Assembly: GCF_002564025.1 (NCBI RefSeq)
Contig: NZ_PDJH01000001.1
Span: forward strand, 930,001-994,000
Direction: 5' to 3'
DNA: 64,000 nucleotides
Origin: Flavimobilis soli
Lineage (GTDB): Bacteria; Actinomycetota; Actinomycetes; Actinomycetales; Cellulomonadaceae
The position numbers and the translations under genes are program-made. Shown here piece by piece: positions 25,934 to 35,892 of the stretch. The notes below the pieces were generated by a model. It worked only from the letters and a program-made list of their open reading frames with translations, was not told the DNA's origin and made no database searches. Position 1 is the stretch's first letter. The number at the start of each line of letters is the position of its first letter.

Positions 25934-26839
25934 ATGGGCGAGCAGCAGTACCCGACGATCGAGTCGACGGTCGGCTCCACTCCCCTGGTCCGCCTGCAAC
26001 GCCTCGCCGAGGACGCCGCGCCCGGCACCGTCGTCCTCGCGAAGCTCGAGGGCAACAACCCCGCCGGGTCCGTCAAGGACCGGCCCGCGCTGTCGATGAT
26101 CGCCCGCGCCGAGGAGCGCGGCGACATCCGCCCCGGCGACACCCTCATCGAAGCCACGAGCGGCAACACCGGCATCGCCCTCGCCATGGCCGCAGCGATC
26201 AAGGGCTACCGCCTGATCCTCGTCATGCCCGAGGACCTCTCCGTCGAGCGCGCCCGGACCATGCGCGCCTATGGCGCCGAGCTCGTCCTCACCGCCCGCG
26301 AGCGCGGCATGGAGCACTCTCGTGACGTCGCCGCCGCCATGGTCGCCGCGGGCGAGGGCATCGTCCTCGACCAGTTCGCGAACCCCGACAACCCGGCCGC
26401 CCACGAGGCCGGCACCGGCCCCGAGCTCTGGCAGCAGACGAGCGGACGCATCACCCACCTCGTGTCGTCCATGGGCACGACCGGGACGATCACCGGCACG
26501 GGCCGCTACCTCAAGTCCCGGTCCGAGGACGTGCGCGTCGTCGGCGTGCAGCCCGAGGAAGGCGCCCGCATCCCCGGCATCCGCGCCTGGCCGCAGGAGT
26601 ACCTCCCGCGCGTCTACGACCCGAGCGTCGTCGACGAGCTGCGGTACGTCAGCCAGGGCGACGCGGAGGACACGATGCGGGCGCTCGCCCGCCGCGAGGG
26701 CATCTTCGCGGGTGTCTCCTCCGGCGGCGCGGCCGCCGTCGCGCTCCGCCTCGCCCGCGAGACGCCGGACGCGACGATCGTCTTCATCGTCGCCGACCGC
26801 GGCGACCGCTACCTGTCCACCGGCGTCTTCCCGGACTGA
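25934..26839 (+). CDS. cysM: Cysteine synthase B type enzyme
   Basis: 301 residues from ATG 25934, with GGAGGA upstream. It is a PLP-dependent beta-family synthase: STVGSTPLVRLQRL, the lysine that binds PLP in NNPAGSVKDRPALSMI, the phosphate-binding loop ATSGNTGIALAMAAA and the substrate loop MGTTGTITGTGRYLK. The C-terminal GVSSGGAAAVAL is also typical. CysM uses O-acetylserine (or O-phosphoserine in actinobacteria) with a sulfur donor. The short C-terminus and NPAGSVKDRPA favour CysM over CysK. The gene follows rmuC after 34 bases. The siroheme synthase at the window start belongs to sulfur assimilation, but is not adjacent. Confidence 0.93.
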   Translation: MGEQQYPTIESTVGSTPLVRLQRLAEDAAPGTVVLAKLEGNNPAGSVKDRPALSMIARAEERGDIRPGDTLIEATSGNTGIALAMAAAIKGYRLILVMPEDLSVERARTMRAYGAELVLTARERGMEHSRDVAAAMVAAGEGIVLDQFANPDNPAAHEAGTGPELWQQTSGRITHLVSSMGTTGTITGTGRYLKSRSEDVRVVGVQPEEGARIPGIRAWPQEYLPRVYDPSVVDELRYVSQGDAEDTMRALARREGIFAGVSSGGAAAVALRLARETPDATIVFIVADRGDRYLSTGVFPD

Positions 26840-26842
26840 GGC

Positions 26843-26873
26843 AGCCCGCCCGGTCTCGTCCGGCCGGGCGGCT
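26843..26873 (+). terminator. GC hairpin after cysM
   Basis: agcccgcccgg pairs with ccgggcggct over 10 bp with one bulged C, and a second GC-rich inverted repeat (caccgcccgggca / ggcccggcggtg) lies about 10 bases further on. They sit between the convergent cysM and ispH genes and could end either transcript. Confidence 0.6.
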
Positions 26874-26950
26874 CAGCGCTCCACCGCCCGGGCACGGCCC
26901 GGCGGTGCGGCGTTGCACCGCCCGCGTCAGGCCCGGTGGCTCGGCGCCGG

Positions 26951-28051
26951 CTACGCCGGGTCGAACGGCAGGGAACGGCGCCCGCCACGGGCGGGACGCG
27001 AGGGGCTCTGCCCCGAGTCCTTGAGCGCGGCACGAAGCTCGCGCGGCAGCGAGAACATCAGGTCCTCGGTCGCGGTGCGCACCTCGGACACGTCCACGAA
27101 CCCGCGCTCGGCGAGGTGCGCGAGGACGTCCTGGACGAGGATCTCGGGCACCGACGCACCCGACGTCACGCCGACCGTCGCGACGCCGTCGAACCACGCA
27201 GGGTCGATCTCCTTCGCGTAGTCGACGAGGTACGCCGCGCGGGCCCCGTACTCCTTCGCGACCTCGACGAGACGCACCGAGTTCGAGGAGTTCCGGGAAC
27301 CGACCACGATCACGAGGTCGCACTCGGGCGCGAGCTTCTTGACCGCCACCTGACGGTTCTGCGTCGCGTAGCAGATGTCGTCGCTCGGCGGGTCCTGCAG
27401 CGTCGGGAAGCGCTCGCGCAGCCGCCGCACCGTCTCCATCGTCTCGTCGACCGACAAGGTCGTCTGGGAGATCCATACGACCTTGTCAGGGTCCCGCACC
27501 GTGACACGGTCCACCTCGTCAGGCGAGTTGACGACCTGCACGTGGTCGGGCGCCTCGCCCGCCGTGCCCTCGACCTCCTCGTGGCCCTCGTGGCCGATCA
27601 GCAGGATGTCGTAGTCGTCCGCCGCGAACCGCACGGCCTCGCGATGCACCTTGGTCACGAGCGGGCACGTCGCGTCGATCGTCTCGAGCGACCGCGCAGC
27701 GGCAGCCGCGTGGACCGCCGGTGAGACCCCGTGCGCCGAGAACACGACCCGCGCCCCCTCAGGGACCTCGTCCGTCTCGTCGACGAAGATCGCGCCGCGC
27801 TCGGAGAGCGTCTCGACGACGTACTTGTTGTGCACGATCTCCTTGCGGACGTACACCGGCGCGCCGTAGTGCTCGATCGCCTGCTCGACGGCGACGACCG
27901 CCCGGTCGACGCCCGCGCAGTAGCCGCGCGGGGCAGCGAGCAGGACGCGCTTCGCGGCTGTCGTGTCGCGGCGGTCGGCCGCGGTGTCGTCGCGGCGGTG
28001 GCGCCCCACGGCGGGGCTGCCGGAGGGCCGGGGCGCGAGGGTCTCGGTCAC
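26951..28051 (-). CDS. ispH: 4-hydroxy-3-methylbut-2-enyl diphosphate reductase
   Basis: 366 residues from GTG 28051. After a variable arginine-rich N-terminus comes [16 protein letters not shown] with the first iron-sulfur cysteine, [37 protein letters not shown] with the second cysteine, CYATQNRQ with the third and [16 protein letters not shown]. These are the full ligands and active-site set of IspH (LytB), the last step of the MEP pathway, which makes IPP and DMAPP using a [4Fe-4S] cluster. The gene diverges from xseA with an 84-base intergenic gap. Confidence 0.97.
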   Translation of the reverse strand: MTETLAPRPSGSPAVGRHRRDDTAADRRDTTAAKRVLLAAPRGYCAGVDRAVVAVEQAIEHYGAPVYVRKEIVHNKYVVETLSERGAIFVDETDEVPEGARVVFSAHGVSPAVHAAAAARSLETIDATCPLVTKVHREAVRFAADDYDILLIGHEGHEEVEGTAGEAPDHVQVVNSPDEVDRVTVRDPDKVVWISQTTLSVDETMETVRRLRERFPTLQDPPSDDICYATQNRQVAVKKLAPECDLVIVVGSRNSSNSVRLVEVAKEYGARAAYLVDYAKEIDPAWFDGVATVGVTSGASVPEILVQDVLAHLAERGFVDVSEVRTATEDLMFSLPRELRAALKDSGQSPSRPARGGRRSLPFDPA

Positions 28052-28135
28052 CTGGCAAGTCTAGGTGACCGCCCTCCGCCGCGACCGGCGGGGACGTGGA
28101 GAGCCTGTGTCACCCGCGTGGTCGATGATGGGGGC

Positions 28136-29395
28136 GTGACCGACGCTCCTCCCCCCACGTCCGCGGGCCCTGGCAGCCCTCTGCCTGCGCGCGCCCTCGA
28201 CACGACCGCGGAGCGTCCGTGGCCCGTCCGGCTGCTGTCCGCGAAGATCGCGGACTACATCGACAAGATGTCGCCCGTGTGGATCGAGGGGCAGGTCGTC
28301 CAGCTCAACCGCCGTCCCGGTGCGGGCATGGCGTTCCTGACGCTGCGCGACACGGACGCGGACGTGTCGCTGCCCGTCGCGATGTACGCCAAGGTCCTCG
28401 CGGGGCAGACGACGCCGCTCGCGGAGGGCGCGCACGTCGTCGTGCACGCGAAGCCGACCTTCTGGAAGGGCCGCGGCTCGTTCCAGATGCAGGCCGACGA
28501 GGTGCGCGCGCTCGGTCTCGGCGACCTGCTCGCCCGGATCGAGCACCTCAAGTCGATCCTCGCCGCGGAAGGCCTGTTCGCAGCCGAGCGCAAGCGTCCC
28601 CTGCCGTTCCTGCCGCGCGTCGTCGGGCTCGTGTGCGGCCGCGAGTCGAAGGCGGAGCACGACGTCGTGGTCAACGCGCGCGCCCGCTGGCCCGAGGTGC
28701 GGTTCGAGATCCGTGAGGTCGCGGTGCAGGGCACCGCGGCCGTCCCGCAGGTGAGCGCCGCGATCGCCGAGCTCGACGCGCGTGAGGATGTCGAGGTGAT
28801 CGTCGTCGCGCGTGGCGGCGGCGCCGTCGAGGACCTCCTGCCGTTCTCGAACGAGACGCTCGTGCGCGCCGCGGCGGCGTGCCGCACGCCGCTCGTCTCG
28901 GCGATCGGCCACGAGACGGACTCGCCCCTGCTCGACCTCGTCGCGGACTTCCGCGCGTCGACCCCGACCGACGCCGCGAAGCGCATCGTGCCCGACGTCG
29001 CGGAGGAGCGGCTGCGGCTCCGACAGGCGCGCGAGCGGATGCAGCGGGCCGTCCGCGGGCGTCTCGACCGCGAGCAGCACGGCCTCGACGCGATCCGCTC
29101 ACGCCCCGTGCTCGCGGAGCCAGGCTCGATGATCGAGCGCCGCTCGGACGACGTCGAGCAGCTCGCGCGGCACGGCCGCAGCGCGTTCTCCGCGGCACTC
29201 TTGCGCGCGGGCGCCGAGGTCGACCGGCTGCGCGCGCAGGTCCGTGCGCTGTCCCCCGCGTCCGTGCTCGAGCGCGGCTACGCCGTCGTGCAGGTCGCCG
29301 ACGGGAGCGTGCTGCGCGACGCCGCCCAGGTCGCGTCGGGTGACGCGCTGCGCGTCCGCCTCACCGACGGTGAGGTCGCCGCGACCGTCGACTGA
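28136..29395 (+). CDS. xseA: Exodeoxyribonuclease VII large subunit
   Basis: 419 residues from GTG 28136. The N-terminal OB-fold starts after [20 protein letters not shown], with [18 protein letters not shown] and the FLTLRD strand. The catalytic domain has [17 protein letters not shown], the [17 protein letters not shown] motif and [20 protein letters not shown], then the long coiled coil that binds XseB subunits, and ends with [14 protein letters not shown]. The enzyme degrades single-stranded DNA in mismatch and damage repair. xseB follows after 169 bases. The longer open frame upstream of 28136 runs across the ispH promoter and is not coding. Confidence 0.96.
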   Translation: MTDAPPPTSAGPGSPLPARALDTTAERPWPVRLLSAKIADYIDKMSPVWIEGQVVQLNRRPGAGMAFLTLRDTDADVSLPVAMYAKVLAGQTTPLAEGAHVVVHAKPTFWKGRGSFQMQADEVRALGLGDLLARIEHLKSILAAEGLFAAERKRPLPFLPRVVGLVCGRESKAEHDVVVNARARWPEVRFEIREVAVQGTAAVPQVSAAIAELDAREDVEVIVVARGGGAVEDLLPFSNETLVRAAAACRTPLVSAIGHETDSPLLDLVADFRASTPTDAAKRIVPDVAEERLRLRQARERMQRAVRGRLDREQHGLDAIRSRPVLAEPGSMIERRSDDVEQLARHGRSAFSAALLRAGAEVDRLRAQVRALSPASVLERGYAVVQVADGSVLRDAAQVASGDALRVRLTDGEVAATVD

Positions 29396-29564
29396 CCGAA
29401 CGGCGGCCCGGGCCCGGCAGCCCGCGTGCCGCCGCGCCCGAAGGCGCGCCGTTGTCAGACCGCGCGCATCGTTGAGCGACGCAGCCGGTCTGACAGGTGG
29501 CGAGGCGAGCGGGCCAGGCCACGGGACGGACGGCCCGCAGCGTGTCGGTCGACTTGGCTACGGT

Positions 29565-29822
29565 ATGTCCGTGACCACACCCCAGCCGCAGCTGCCCGAC
29601 GTCGACTCCCTGAGCTACGAGGAGGCGCGCGACGAGCTCGTCCAGGTCGTCGCCCGGCTCGAGGCCGGCGGCGAGCCGCTCGAGGCGAGCCTCGCGCTCT
29701 GGGAGCGCGGCGAGGCGCTCGCCGCCCGCTGCCAGACGTGGCTCGACGGCGCACGCGAGCGTCTCGAGGCCGCGCAGAAGCGCGCTTCCGGCGCGGCGAC
29801 CGAGCAGGAGGACGAGGACTGA
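29565..29822 (+). CDS. xseB: Exodeoxyribonuclease VII small subunit
   Basis: 85 residues from ATG 29565. It has the XseB pattern [20 protein letters not shown] and [20 protein letters not shown], then [16 protein letters not shown] and an acidic tail. The subunit wraps around the XseA coiled coil. The stop overlaps the ATG of the sugar kinase (TGATG). The 169-base gap upstream, 29396-29564, carries GC-rich repeats but no further gene. Confidence 0.95.
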   Translation: MSVTTPQPQLPDVDSLSYEEARDELVQVVARLEAGGEPLEASLALWERGEALAARCQTWLDGARERLEAAQKRASGAATEQEDED

Positions 29823-30769
29823 TGGCCCCGAAGACAGCTCCCGGTGGTGCAGACGCACCCGCCCAGGTCCTTGTCGTCGGCGAGGCGCTCATCGACGTCG
29901 TGCACCGTCAGGACGGCACGGTCGACGAGCACCCGGGCGGAAGCCCTGCGAACGTCGCGATCACGCTCGGCCGCCTCGGCCGCGACGTGCAGCTCCTCGC
30001 CTGGATCGGCGAGGACGCGTACGGCTCGATGATCCGCCGCTGGCTGGGCGCGTCCGGCGTCTCCCTCGCTCCGGGCGCCACGGGTGCCGCGCAGACCTCG
30101 ATCGCGACCGCGCAGCTCGACGCGAAGGGCGCCGCGACCTACGACTTCGAGATCGAGTGGCGCATGCCGCACGACGTCGAGGTGCCGCAAAGCACCGTCG
30201 CGATCCACTCCGGCTCGATCGCCGCGACCCTCGCCCCCGGCGGCGACGACGTCCTCGCGCTCATGCGCCGCTTCCAGCCGAACGTGACCATCACGTACGA
30301 CCCGAACGTCCGCCCGACCCTCATGGGCATGCCGCTCACCGCGGCGCCACGCATCGAGGAGCTCGTCATGCTGGCCGACGTCGTCAAGGTCTCCGACGAG
30401 GACCTCGCCTGGCTCTACCCGCACCGCAGCCCCGATGTGAGCGCCGGGCTGTGGCAGAAGCGCCAGGGCGGCATCGTCGTCATGACGCGCGGCGGTGAGG
30501 GCGCTGTCGCCTGGTACCCGGGAGGCACGGTCGAGGTGGCCGCTCCTCCGACGGAGGTCGCCGACACGGTCGGTGCCGGCGACTCGTTCATGGGTGCGCT
30601 CATCGACGGCCTGTGGTCCGCCGACCTGCTCGGCGGTGCACGCCGCGCCGCGCTCAGGGCGGTCGACGCGGCCACTCTCACGGCGGTGCTCGAGCGCTGC
30701 ACGAAGGTCGCCGCGATCACCGTGTCCCGCCCGGGAGCCAACCCGCCGCGGCTCGACGAGCTCGACTGA
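29822..30769 (+). CDS. PfkB-family carbohydrate kinase (fructokinase-like)
   Basis: 315 residues from ATG 29822, overlapping xseB by one base. The start LVVGEALIDVVHRQDG, the sugar-binding HPGGSPANVAITLGRLG, and the ATP/anion-hole motif DTVGAGDSFMGALIDGLW with the catalytic Asp are as in ribokinase-type enzymes. The single-domain length fits fructokinase and related kinases. The exact sugar cannot be assigned. Its coupling to the exonuclease genes is positional only. Confidence 0.88.
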   Translation: MAPKTAPGGADAPAQVLVVGEALIDVVHRQDGTVDEHPGGSPANVAITLGRLGRDVQLLAWIGEDAYGSMIRRWLGASGVSLAPGATGAAQTSIATAQLDAKGAATYDFEIEWRMPHDVEVPQSTVAIHSGSIAATLAPGGDDVLALMRRFQPNVTITYDPNVRPTLMGMPLTAAPRIEELVMLADVVKVSDEDLAWLYPHRSPDVSAGLWQKRQGGIVVMTRGGEGAVAWYPGGTVEVAAPPTEVADTVGAGDSFMGALIDGLWSADLLGGARRAALRAVDAATLTAVLERCTKVAAITVSRPGANPPRLDELD

Positions 30770-30836
30770 GGCACACGTCGCGGCGGCACGGCTGGAATGT
30801 GGACGCGCGCTGCGAGACCGACGGACGCGACGCATG

Positions 30837-31529
30837 ATGTCCACCATGAGCAACCGCATCGACGGCACGGCCGCATCCTCCTCCGTGACCGGCCCGATCT
30901 CGACCCCCGCCGAGGCATGGGCTGCGCTCCGGGACGGCAACCAGCGCTTCGTCCGGGACGAGATGGCGCACCCCTCGCAGGGCGCCGGCAGGCGGCAGGA
31001 GCTCGCCGTCGCGCAGAACCCGTTCGCCGTGATCTTCGGGTGCTCCGACTCACGTGTCGCCGCCGAGATCATCTTCGACCAGGGGCTCGGCGACACGTTC
31101 GTCGTGCGGACGGCCGGGCACGTCCTCGACACGACCGTCATCGGCTCGATCGAGTACGGGATCGGTGTGCTCGACTCGCGCCTCGTCGTCGTGCTCGCCC
31201 ACGACTCGTGCGGCGCCGTCGCGGCGGCAGCCCACACCCTCGCGACGGGCGAGCAGGCCACGGGATTCGTCCGCGCGGTCGTCGACCGGGTCATCCCGTC
31301 GATCGTCAACGTCACGAGCCGCGGCGAGGACGTGCGCGACGAGAACATGCTCCGTCGCGAGCACGTCCGTCACACCGTCGACCAGCTCTACGGGTACTCC
31401 GCGGCGATCCGAGCGGCGGTCGACGACGGCTACGTCGCGATCGTCGGCGTCGAGTACACGCTCGCGGACGGTCGCGCGACGCTCCTCGAGGTCAAGGGCG
31501 ACGTCGGCGAGAAGCCGGTCGCCGCCTGA
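30837..31529 (+). CDS. Beta-class carbonic anhydrase
   Basis: 230 residues from ATG 30837; ATGs at 30834 and 30846 are in frame too and no strong Shine-Dalgarno decides. The zinc site is complete: CSDSR (Cys, Asp-Arg dyad) in [20 protein letters not shown], and [13 protein letters not shown] with the His and Cys ligands. The core [20 protein letters not shown] is also typical of beta-CA. It interconverts CO2 and bicarbonate and may feed bicarbonate to PEP carboxylase, encoded 12 kb away. It lies between the kinase and fumC with its own spacing, so it may have its own promoter. Confidence 0.93.
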   Translation: MSTMSNRIDGTAASSSVTGPISTPAEAWAALRDGNQRFVRDEMAHPSQGAGRRQELAVAQNPFAVIFGCSDSRVAAEIIFDQGLGDTFVVRTAGHVLDTTVIGSIEYGIGVLDSRLVVVLAHDSCGAVAAAAHTLATGEQATGFVRAVVDRVIPSIVNVTSRGEDVRDENMLRREHVRHTVDQLYGYSAAIRAAVDDGYVAIVGVEYTLADGRATLLEVKGDVGEKPVAA

Positions 31530-31618
31530 CACCACCACCCGGCGTGACCCAGGTCACACCCGATCCCTGTCGTGCCGTCACGGCGCACACACGGCCCGCG
31601 GTGCGGCACGATGGGACC

Positions 31619-33046
31619 ATGACTGACAACGCCGTCGGCAGCACGCCGAACTCGCAAGAATTCCGCATCGAGCACGACACGATGGGCGAGGTGCGCGTGC
31701 CTGCCGCCGCGCTCTACCGCGCCCAGACCCAGCGCGCCGTCGAGAACTTCCCGATCTCCGGCTCGCGCCTCGAGCGCGGGCACATCGAGGCCCTCGCCCG
31801 CGTCAAGAAGGCCGCCGCCCGCGCGAACGCTGAGCTGGGCGTCCTCGACCAGGACGTCGCCGACGCGATCGTCGCGGCCGCCGACGCCGTCGCCTCGGGA
31901 GAGCACGACGACCACTTCCCCGTGGACGTCTACCAGACCGGCTCGGGCACGTCGTCGAACATGAACACCAACGAGGTCCTCGCGACGCTCGCGAGCCGCT
32001 CGCTCGGCCGCGAGGTCCACCCGAACGACCACGTCAACGCGTCGCAGTCGTCGAACGACGTCTTTCCGACGTCGGTGCACGTCGCCGCGACCGCGGGCGT
32101 CGTCCGCGACCTGATCCCCGCTCTCGAGCACCTCGCCGACGCGCTCGGCGCGAAGGCCGAGGAGTTCGCGACCGTCGTGAAGTCCGGCCGCACGCACCTC
32201 ATGGACGCGACCCCGGTCACGCTCGGCCAGGAGTTCGGCGGCTACGCCGCCGCCGTCCGCTACGGCGTCGAGCGCCTGCAGTCAGCGCTCCCCCGCGCGG
32301 CCGAGGTCCCGCTCGGCGGCACCGCCGTCGGGACCGGCATCAACACGCCCGCAGGCTTCCCGCAGCGGGTCATCGAGCTGCTCGTCGAGGACACGGCCCT
32401 GCCGCTGACCGAGGCGCGCGACCACTTCGAGGCGCAGTCCTCGCGCGACGGCCTCGTCGAGCTGTCCGGCGCCCTGCGCACGATCGCCGTGTCGCTCACG
32501 AAGATCTGCAACGACCTGCGCTGGATGGGCTCCGGCCCCAACACGGGCCTCGGCGAGATCTTCATCCCGGACCTCCAGCCGGGCTCGTCGATCATGCCGG
32601 GCAAGGTCAACCCGGTCGTCCCCGAGGCGGTCCTCATGGTCGCCGCGCGCGTCGTCGGCAACGACGCGACCGTCGCGTGGGCGGGCGCGAGCGGCTCGTT
32701 CGAGCTCAACGTCCAGATCCCCGTGATCGCCTCGGCCGTGCTCGAGTCGATCCGTCTGCTGTCGACGTCGTCGCGCGTCCTCGCCGACCGCACCGTCGCG
32801 GGCATCACCGCGAACGTCGAGCGCGCCCGCGCGCTCGCCGAGTCCTCGCCGTCGATCGTCACGCCGCTCAACCGCGTGATCGGCTACGAGGCCGCTGCCA
32901 AGGTCGCGAAGCACTCGGTGAAGAAGGGCATCACCGTCCGCGAGGCGGTCGTCGAGCTCGGCTTCGTCGATCGTGGCGACGTCACCGAGGAGCAGCTCGA
33001 CAGCGCTCTCGACGTGCTGTCGATGACGCGCCCGCCGCAGGCCTGA
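31619..33046 (+). CDS. fumC: Fumarate hydratase class II
   Basis: 475 residues from ATG 31619. It belongs to the aspartase/fumarase superfamily: [20 protein letters not shown] at the start, [54 protein letters not shown] and the signature [16 protein letters not shown]. It hydrates fumarate to malate in the TCA cycle without iron, and all substrate-binding motifs are there. A perfect 19-bp hairpin terminates the gene. Confidence 0.97.
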   Translation: MTDNAVGSTPNSQEFRIEHDTMGEVRVPAAALYRAQTQRAVENFPISGSRLERGHIEALARVKKAAARANAELGVLDQDVADAIVAAADAVASGEHDDHFPVDVYQTGSGTSSNMNTNEVLATLASRSLGREVHPNDHVNASQSSNDVFPTSVHVAATAGVVRDLIPALEHLADALGAKAEEFATVVKSGRTHLMDATPVTLGQEFGGYAAAVRYGVERLQSALPRAAEVPLGGTAVGTGINTPAGFPQRVIELLVEDTALPLTEARDHFEAQSSRDGLVELSGALRTIAVSLTKICNDLRWMGSGPNTGLGEIFIPDLQPGSSIMPGKVNPVVPEAVLMVAARVVGNDATVAWAGASGSFELNVQIPVIASAVLESIRLLSTSSRVLADRTVAGITANVERARALAESSPSIVTPLNRVIGYEAAAKVAKHSVKKGITVREAVVELGFVDRGDVTEEQLDSALDVLSMTRPPQA

Positions 33047-33052
33047 CGCCTA

Positions 33053-33093
33053 CGAGAGAGGGCCCGTCGGCGATGCCGACGGGCCCTCTCTCG
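33053..33093. terminator. Strong bidirectional hairpin after fumC
   Basis: cgagagagggcccgtcggc (33053-33071), loop GAT, gccgacgggccctctctcg (33075-33093): a perfect 19-bp stem between the convergent fumC and MFS genes. The arms are complementary in both directions, so it could end both transcripts. Confidence 0.9.
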
Positions 33094-33112
33094 TGTCTCT
33101 GGCGCCGAGAAC

Positions 33113-34762
33113 TCAGCGCGGCGAGCGGCTCATGAGGAGGCTCGCGAGGAGGCCCGTCACGAGCACGGCGACCGTGAGCAGGAGCGTCTGGGAGACGGCG
33201 GTGCTGAAACCGGCGTGGACCGCCGTGAGCGCGGCCTCGCGCACCTGCTCCACGAGGTCGGCCGGTACGGACTCGGGCAGGGTGAGCCCGCTCGCGCCGC
33301 CGCCGGAGAACGCGGAGCCGTTCGACGACGCGAACGCCTCGACGAACGGTGCTCGCGCCTCCTCGGGGAGCTGTGCCGCGACGTCGGCCGCCGCCGCGGG
33401 CACCTCGACACCGAGGCGGGACGTGAGCATCGCGACGATCGCCGCAGAGCCGAGGACGCCGCCGACCTGACGGTTCATGTTGAACGCGCCCGCGCCGGCG
33501 CCCGCGGTCGAGCGGTCGAGGCCCGAGGTCGCGAGGTTGGCCAGCGGAGAGAACAGCAGGCCCGTGCCGATGCCGAAGACCGTCATCGGCGGGAAGAACT
33601 GCCACATCGACGCGTCCGGCGAGACCACGAGCGTGAGCCAGAAGACCGAGCCCGCGAGGAACGTGAAGCCGCTAGCGACGACCCACTTGCCGGGGATGCG
33701 GTCCGAGAGCCGCCCCGCGAACGGCGCGACGACGCCGGACACGAGCGAGCCGGGCAGGTTCACCATCGCCGCCATGAGCGGGGACAAGCCGAGGACCTGC
33801 TGCAGGATCAGCGTGAGCGGGAAGAAGATGCCGATCATCGCGAACGACGAGACAGCGCCTGCGACGTTGGCAAGGGTGAAGTTGCGGTGCGTGAAGAGCG
33901 TGAGGGGCAGGAGCGCGTCGGCGCCCCGGCGCTTCTGCCACAGCAGGAACGCGCCCGTGACGAGCACGCCGAGCCCGATCATCCGCCAGACGGTGATCGG
34001 GCCGACGACCTGGCCCCACTCGAAGGTCTCCCCCTCCTGGAGCCCGAAGATCAGGAGGAACAGGCCGACGACGGAGAGCACGACGCCGGGCAGGTCGAGG
34101 CTGCGGGTGTGCGTCTCGAGGCGGGGCAGGCGCGTGACGGCGAGCCACAGGGCGACGGCGCCGATCGGGACGTTGACGAAGAAGATCCACTCCCAGCCGA
34201 TCGTCTCGACGAAGATGCCGCCGAGCACGGGGCCGGCGATCGTCGCGACGCCGGCGGTCGCGCCCCACAGGCCGAGCGCTGCGCCGCGGCGCGCTGGCGG
34301 GAAGACGCGCGTGATCATGGCCATCGTCTGCGGCGTCATGAGGGCGGACCCGATGCCCTGGACGGCCCTCGCGACGATGAGCGTCTCGACGGACCCGGCG
34401 AGGCCGCACGCGATCGAGGAGAGGGTGAAGACCACGAGACCGGAGACGAACATCGTCTTCGCTCCGTAGCGGTCGCCGAGCCGTCCCGTGACGAGCAGGA
34501 GCACGGCGAACGTGAGGAGGTAGGCGCTGTTGACCCAGCCGACCGCCGTGAGCGAGGTCTGGAAGGTCGCGACGAGGGTCGGGACGGCGATGTTGACGAT
34601 GGTCGTGTCGACCATGATGACGAAGAAGCCCAGGCAGAGCGGCGGCAGGATGCTCCACGGGCTGCGCCCGCCGAGGTCGACGAGAGGGGCGTCAGCAGCC
34701 CGCCCAGGGCTCGTGGCGGAGGCCGTCGGGGCGGACGGCTCGTGCGTGGGTTCGCTGGTCAC
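33113..34762 (-). CDS. MFS drug transporter, EmrB/QacA family (DHA2)
   Basis: 549 residues from GTG 34762; an open frame upstream has no family similarity. Motif D1 is seen at the first helix (GFFVIMVDTTIVNIAVPTL), then LLLVTGRLGDRYGAKTMF (motif A), ARAVQGIGSALMTPQTMAMI (motif B) and GPVLGGIFVETIGWEWIFFV (motif C). About 14 helices in total, with a large last loop near SSNGSAFSGGGASG. Proton-coupled export of hydrophobic drugs or metabolites is the family's role; the substrate is unknown. No TetR or MarR gene lies next to it. Confidence 0.92.
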   Translation of the reverse strand: MTSEPTHEPSAPTASATSPGRAADAPLVDLGGRSPWSILPPLCLGFFVIMVDTTIVNIAVPTLVATFQTSLTAVGWVNSAYLLTFAVLLLVTGRLGDRYGAKTMFVSGLVVFTLSSIACGLAGSVETLIVARAVQGIGSALMTPQTMAMITRVFPPARRGAALGLWGATAGVATIAGPVLGGIFVETIGWEWIFFVNVPIGAVALWLAVTRLPRLETHTRSLDLPGVVLSVVGLFLLIFGLQEGETFEWGQVVGPITVWRMIGLGVLVTGAFLLWQKRRGADALLPLTLFTHRNFTLANVAGAVSSFAMIGIFFPLTLILQQVLGLSPLMAAMVNLPGSLVSGVVAPFAGRLSDRIPGKWVVASGFTFLAGSVFWLTLVVSPDASMWQFFPPMTVFGIGTGLLFSPLANLATSGLDRSTAGAGAGAFNMNRQVGGVLGSAAIVAMLTSRLGVEVPAAAADVAAQLPEEARAPFVEAFASSNGSAFSGGGASGLTLPESVPADLVEQVREAALTAVHAGFSTAVSQTLLLTVAVLVTGLLASLLMSRSPR

Positions 34763-34913
34763 GCCCCACGTTAAGCACGCCACGTCATCAACCCCAACTG
34801 GAGCAGCGGGGGTGTCCGCCCGCCCCGCCGATCTTCGGGCACGTGAGCGGGCACGACCCATCGCCGAAGCCAATCCCGCATAGCGGACGAAAGCGGCTGA
34901 GTCGTGGACACCG

Positions 34914-34927
34914 TGAGAGCGCTCTCA
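34914..34927. promoter_or_regulatory. LacI-type operator-like palindrome
   Basis: TGAGAGCGCTCTCA is a 14-base perfect palindrome centred on CGCG-type GCGC, 14 bases upstream of the start codon of the following gene. It closely resembles the CelR/CebR boxes of actinobacterial LacI-family regulators of cello-oligosaccharide use (TGGGAGCGCTCCCA). The position between promoter and start fits repression. No LacI-type regulator gene is in the window. Confidence 0.6.
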
Positions 34928-34941
34928 TACCGTCCCGCTCC

Positions 34942-35550
34942 ATGACGACCCAGACCCTGGCCACCCGGCCGTCCGACCCCTCGATCCCCTACCCCGCCCT
35001 CCACCACGACGGCGACCACACCTGGAAGCCCGAGTCGCGGATCGGCGGCATCGCCGTCGGCGCGCTCTTGTCGGTCGCCTTCATCGGCGCGAGCATCTGG
35101 CTCCAGCTCATCTCCGACGTCCAGTACGAGATCACGTTCAACAAGATCGTCACGATCCCGGCGGTCGCCTTCACCGGCGTCGGTGCGGTCGTCAGCCTCA
35201 TCGTGCTCGCGGCAGCCTTCCGCCCGCACGCCCCCTGGTTCCAGGACTGGTCCTACCTCGAGGTCCTCGAGGAGCAGGACGGCCTGCGCATCTTCGCCGG
35301 CCGCCTCGGCAAGGACCACGAGGGCGTCCTCGTGCGCAGCGGCGAGTCCGTGCAGATCGCCGGCAGCCGCGGCGAGGAGCTGGACGAGGCCGAGCTCACC
35401 GTCAAGGCCCCGGCCGGCTCGCTGACGGTCGACGTCGACGTCTTCCTCAGCACGATCGACGCCAAGCCCCTCGCGGCAGCCGCGGAGCGCTACGGCATCA
35501 CGCTCGTCTACACGGGCGTCGCCACCGAGATCCCCGCTGCCACAGCCTGA
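34942..35550 (+). CDS. Orphan two-helix membrane protein with C-terminal domain
   Basis: 202 residues from ATG 34942. Two membrane segments are seen, IGGIAVGALLSVAFIGASIW (residues ~34-53) and ITFNKIVTIPAVAFTGVGAVVSLIVLAAAF in pieces. They are followed by ~110 residues that look soluble and beta-rich (WSYLEVLEEQDGLRIFAGRL, GVLVRSGESVQIAGSRG, DVFLSTIDAKPLAAAAE). I do not recognise the family. The LacI-type palindrome immediately upstream suggests carbohydrate-responsive expression. The N-terminus has no signal peptide cleavage site. A strong 16-bp hairpin follows. Confidence 0.65.
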   Translation: MTTQTLATRPSDPSIPYPALHHDGDHTWKPESRIGGIAVGALLSVAFIGASIWLQLISDVQYEITFNKIVTIPAVAFTGVGAVVSLIVLAAAFRPHAPWFQDWSYLEVLEEQDGLRIFAGRLGKDHEGVLVRSGESVQIAGSRGEELDEAELTVKAPAGSLTVDVDVFLSTIDAKPLAAAAERYGITLVYTGVATEIPAATA

Positions 35551-35564
35551 CCACCACCGGACGA

Positions 35565-35599
35565 CGAAGGGCGCCCCGACCTGGTCGGGGCGCCCTTCG
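35565..35599. terminator. Hairpin between orphan membrane gene and TM2 gene
   Basis: cgaagggcgccccgac (35565-35580), loop ctg, gtcggggcgcccttcg (35584-35599): perfect 16-bp stem just after the membrane-protein stop. The two neighbouring genes converge on it. Confidence 0.85.
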
Positions 35600-35649
35600 T
35601 CAGACTCCTGAGCGTGCGGCCAGACGGCCGCCACGCTCAGCGGCGGGGT

Positions 35650-35892
35650 TCAGCTCCAGCGCGTGAGGACGTTGCCGTCCTTGTCCGAGAACTTGCCGAC
35701 GAGCATGAGGATCAGATCGACGATCGTCCAGATGCCGAAGCCACCGACAGTCAGGATCATCAGCACGGCCGTGCCGATCTTGCCGACGTAGAAGCGGTGC
35801 GCACCGAGGAAGCCGAAGAAGAAGGCGAGGAGGAAGGCAGGCAGGAGGAGCTTCTCGCTCGACGCGGCCGCACCCTGGTAAGGAGCAGTCAT
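35650..35892 (-). CDS. TM2 domain-containing small membrane protein
   Basis: 80 residues from ATG 35892, preceded by an AAAGG-type site. The TM2 pattern is clear: LLPAFLLAFFFGFLGAHRFY with the conserved Gly-x-x-Gly-x-His-x-Phe-Tyr, VGKIGTAVLMILTVGGFGIW and TIVDLILMLVGKF, giving two helices joined by a short loop. TM2 proteins are widespread; their function in bacteria is not established. Confidence 0.9.
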   Translation of the reverse strand: MTAPYQGAAASSEKLLLPAFLLAFFFGFLGAHRFYVGKIGTAVLMILTVGGFGIWTIVDLILMLVGKFSDKDGNVLTRWS

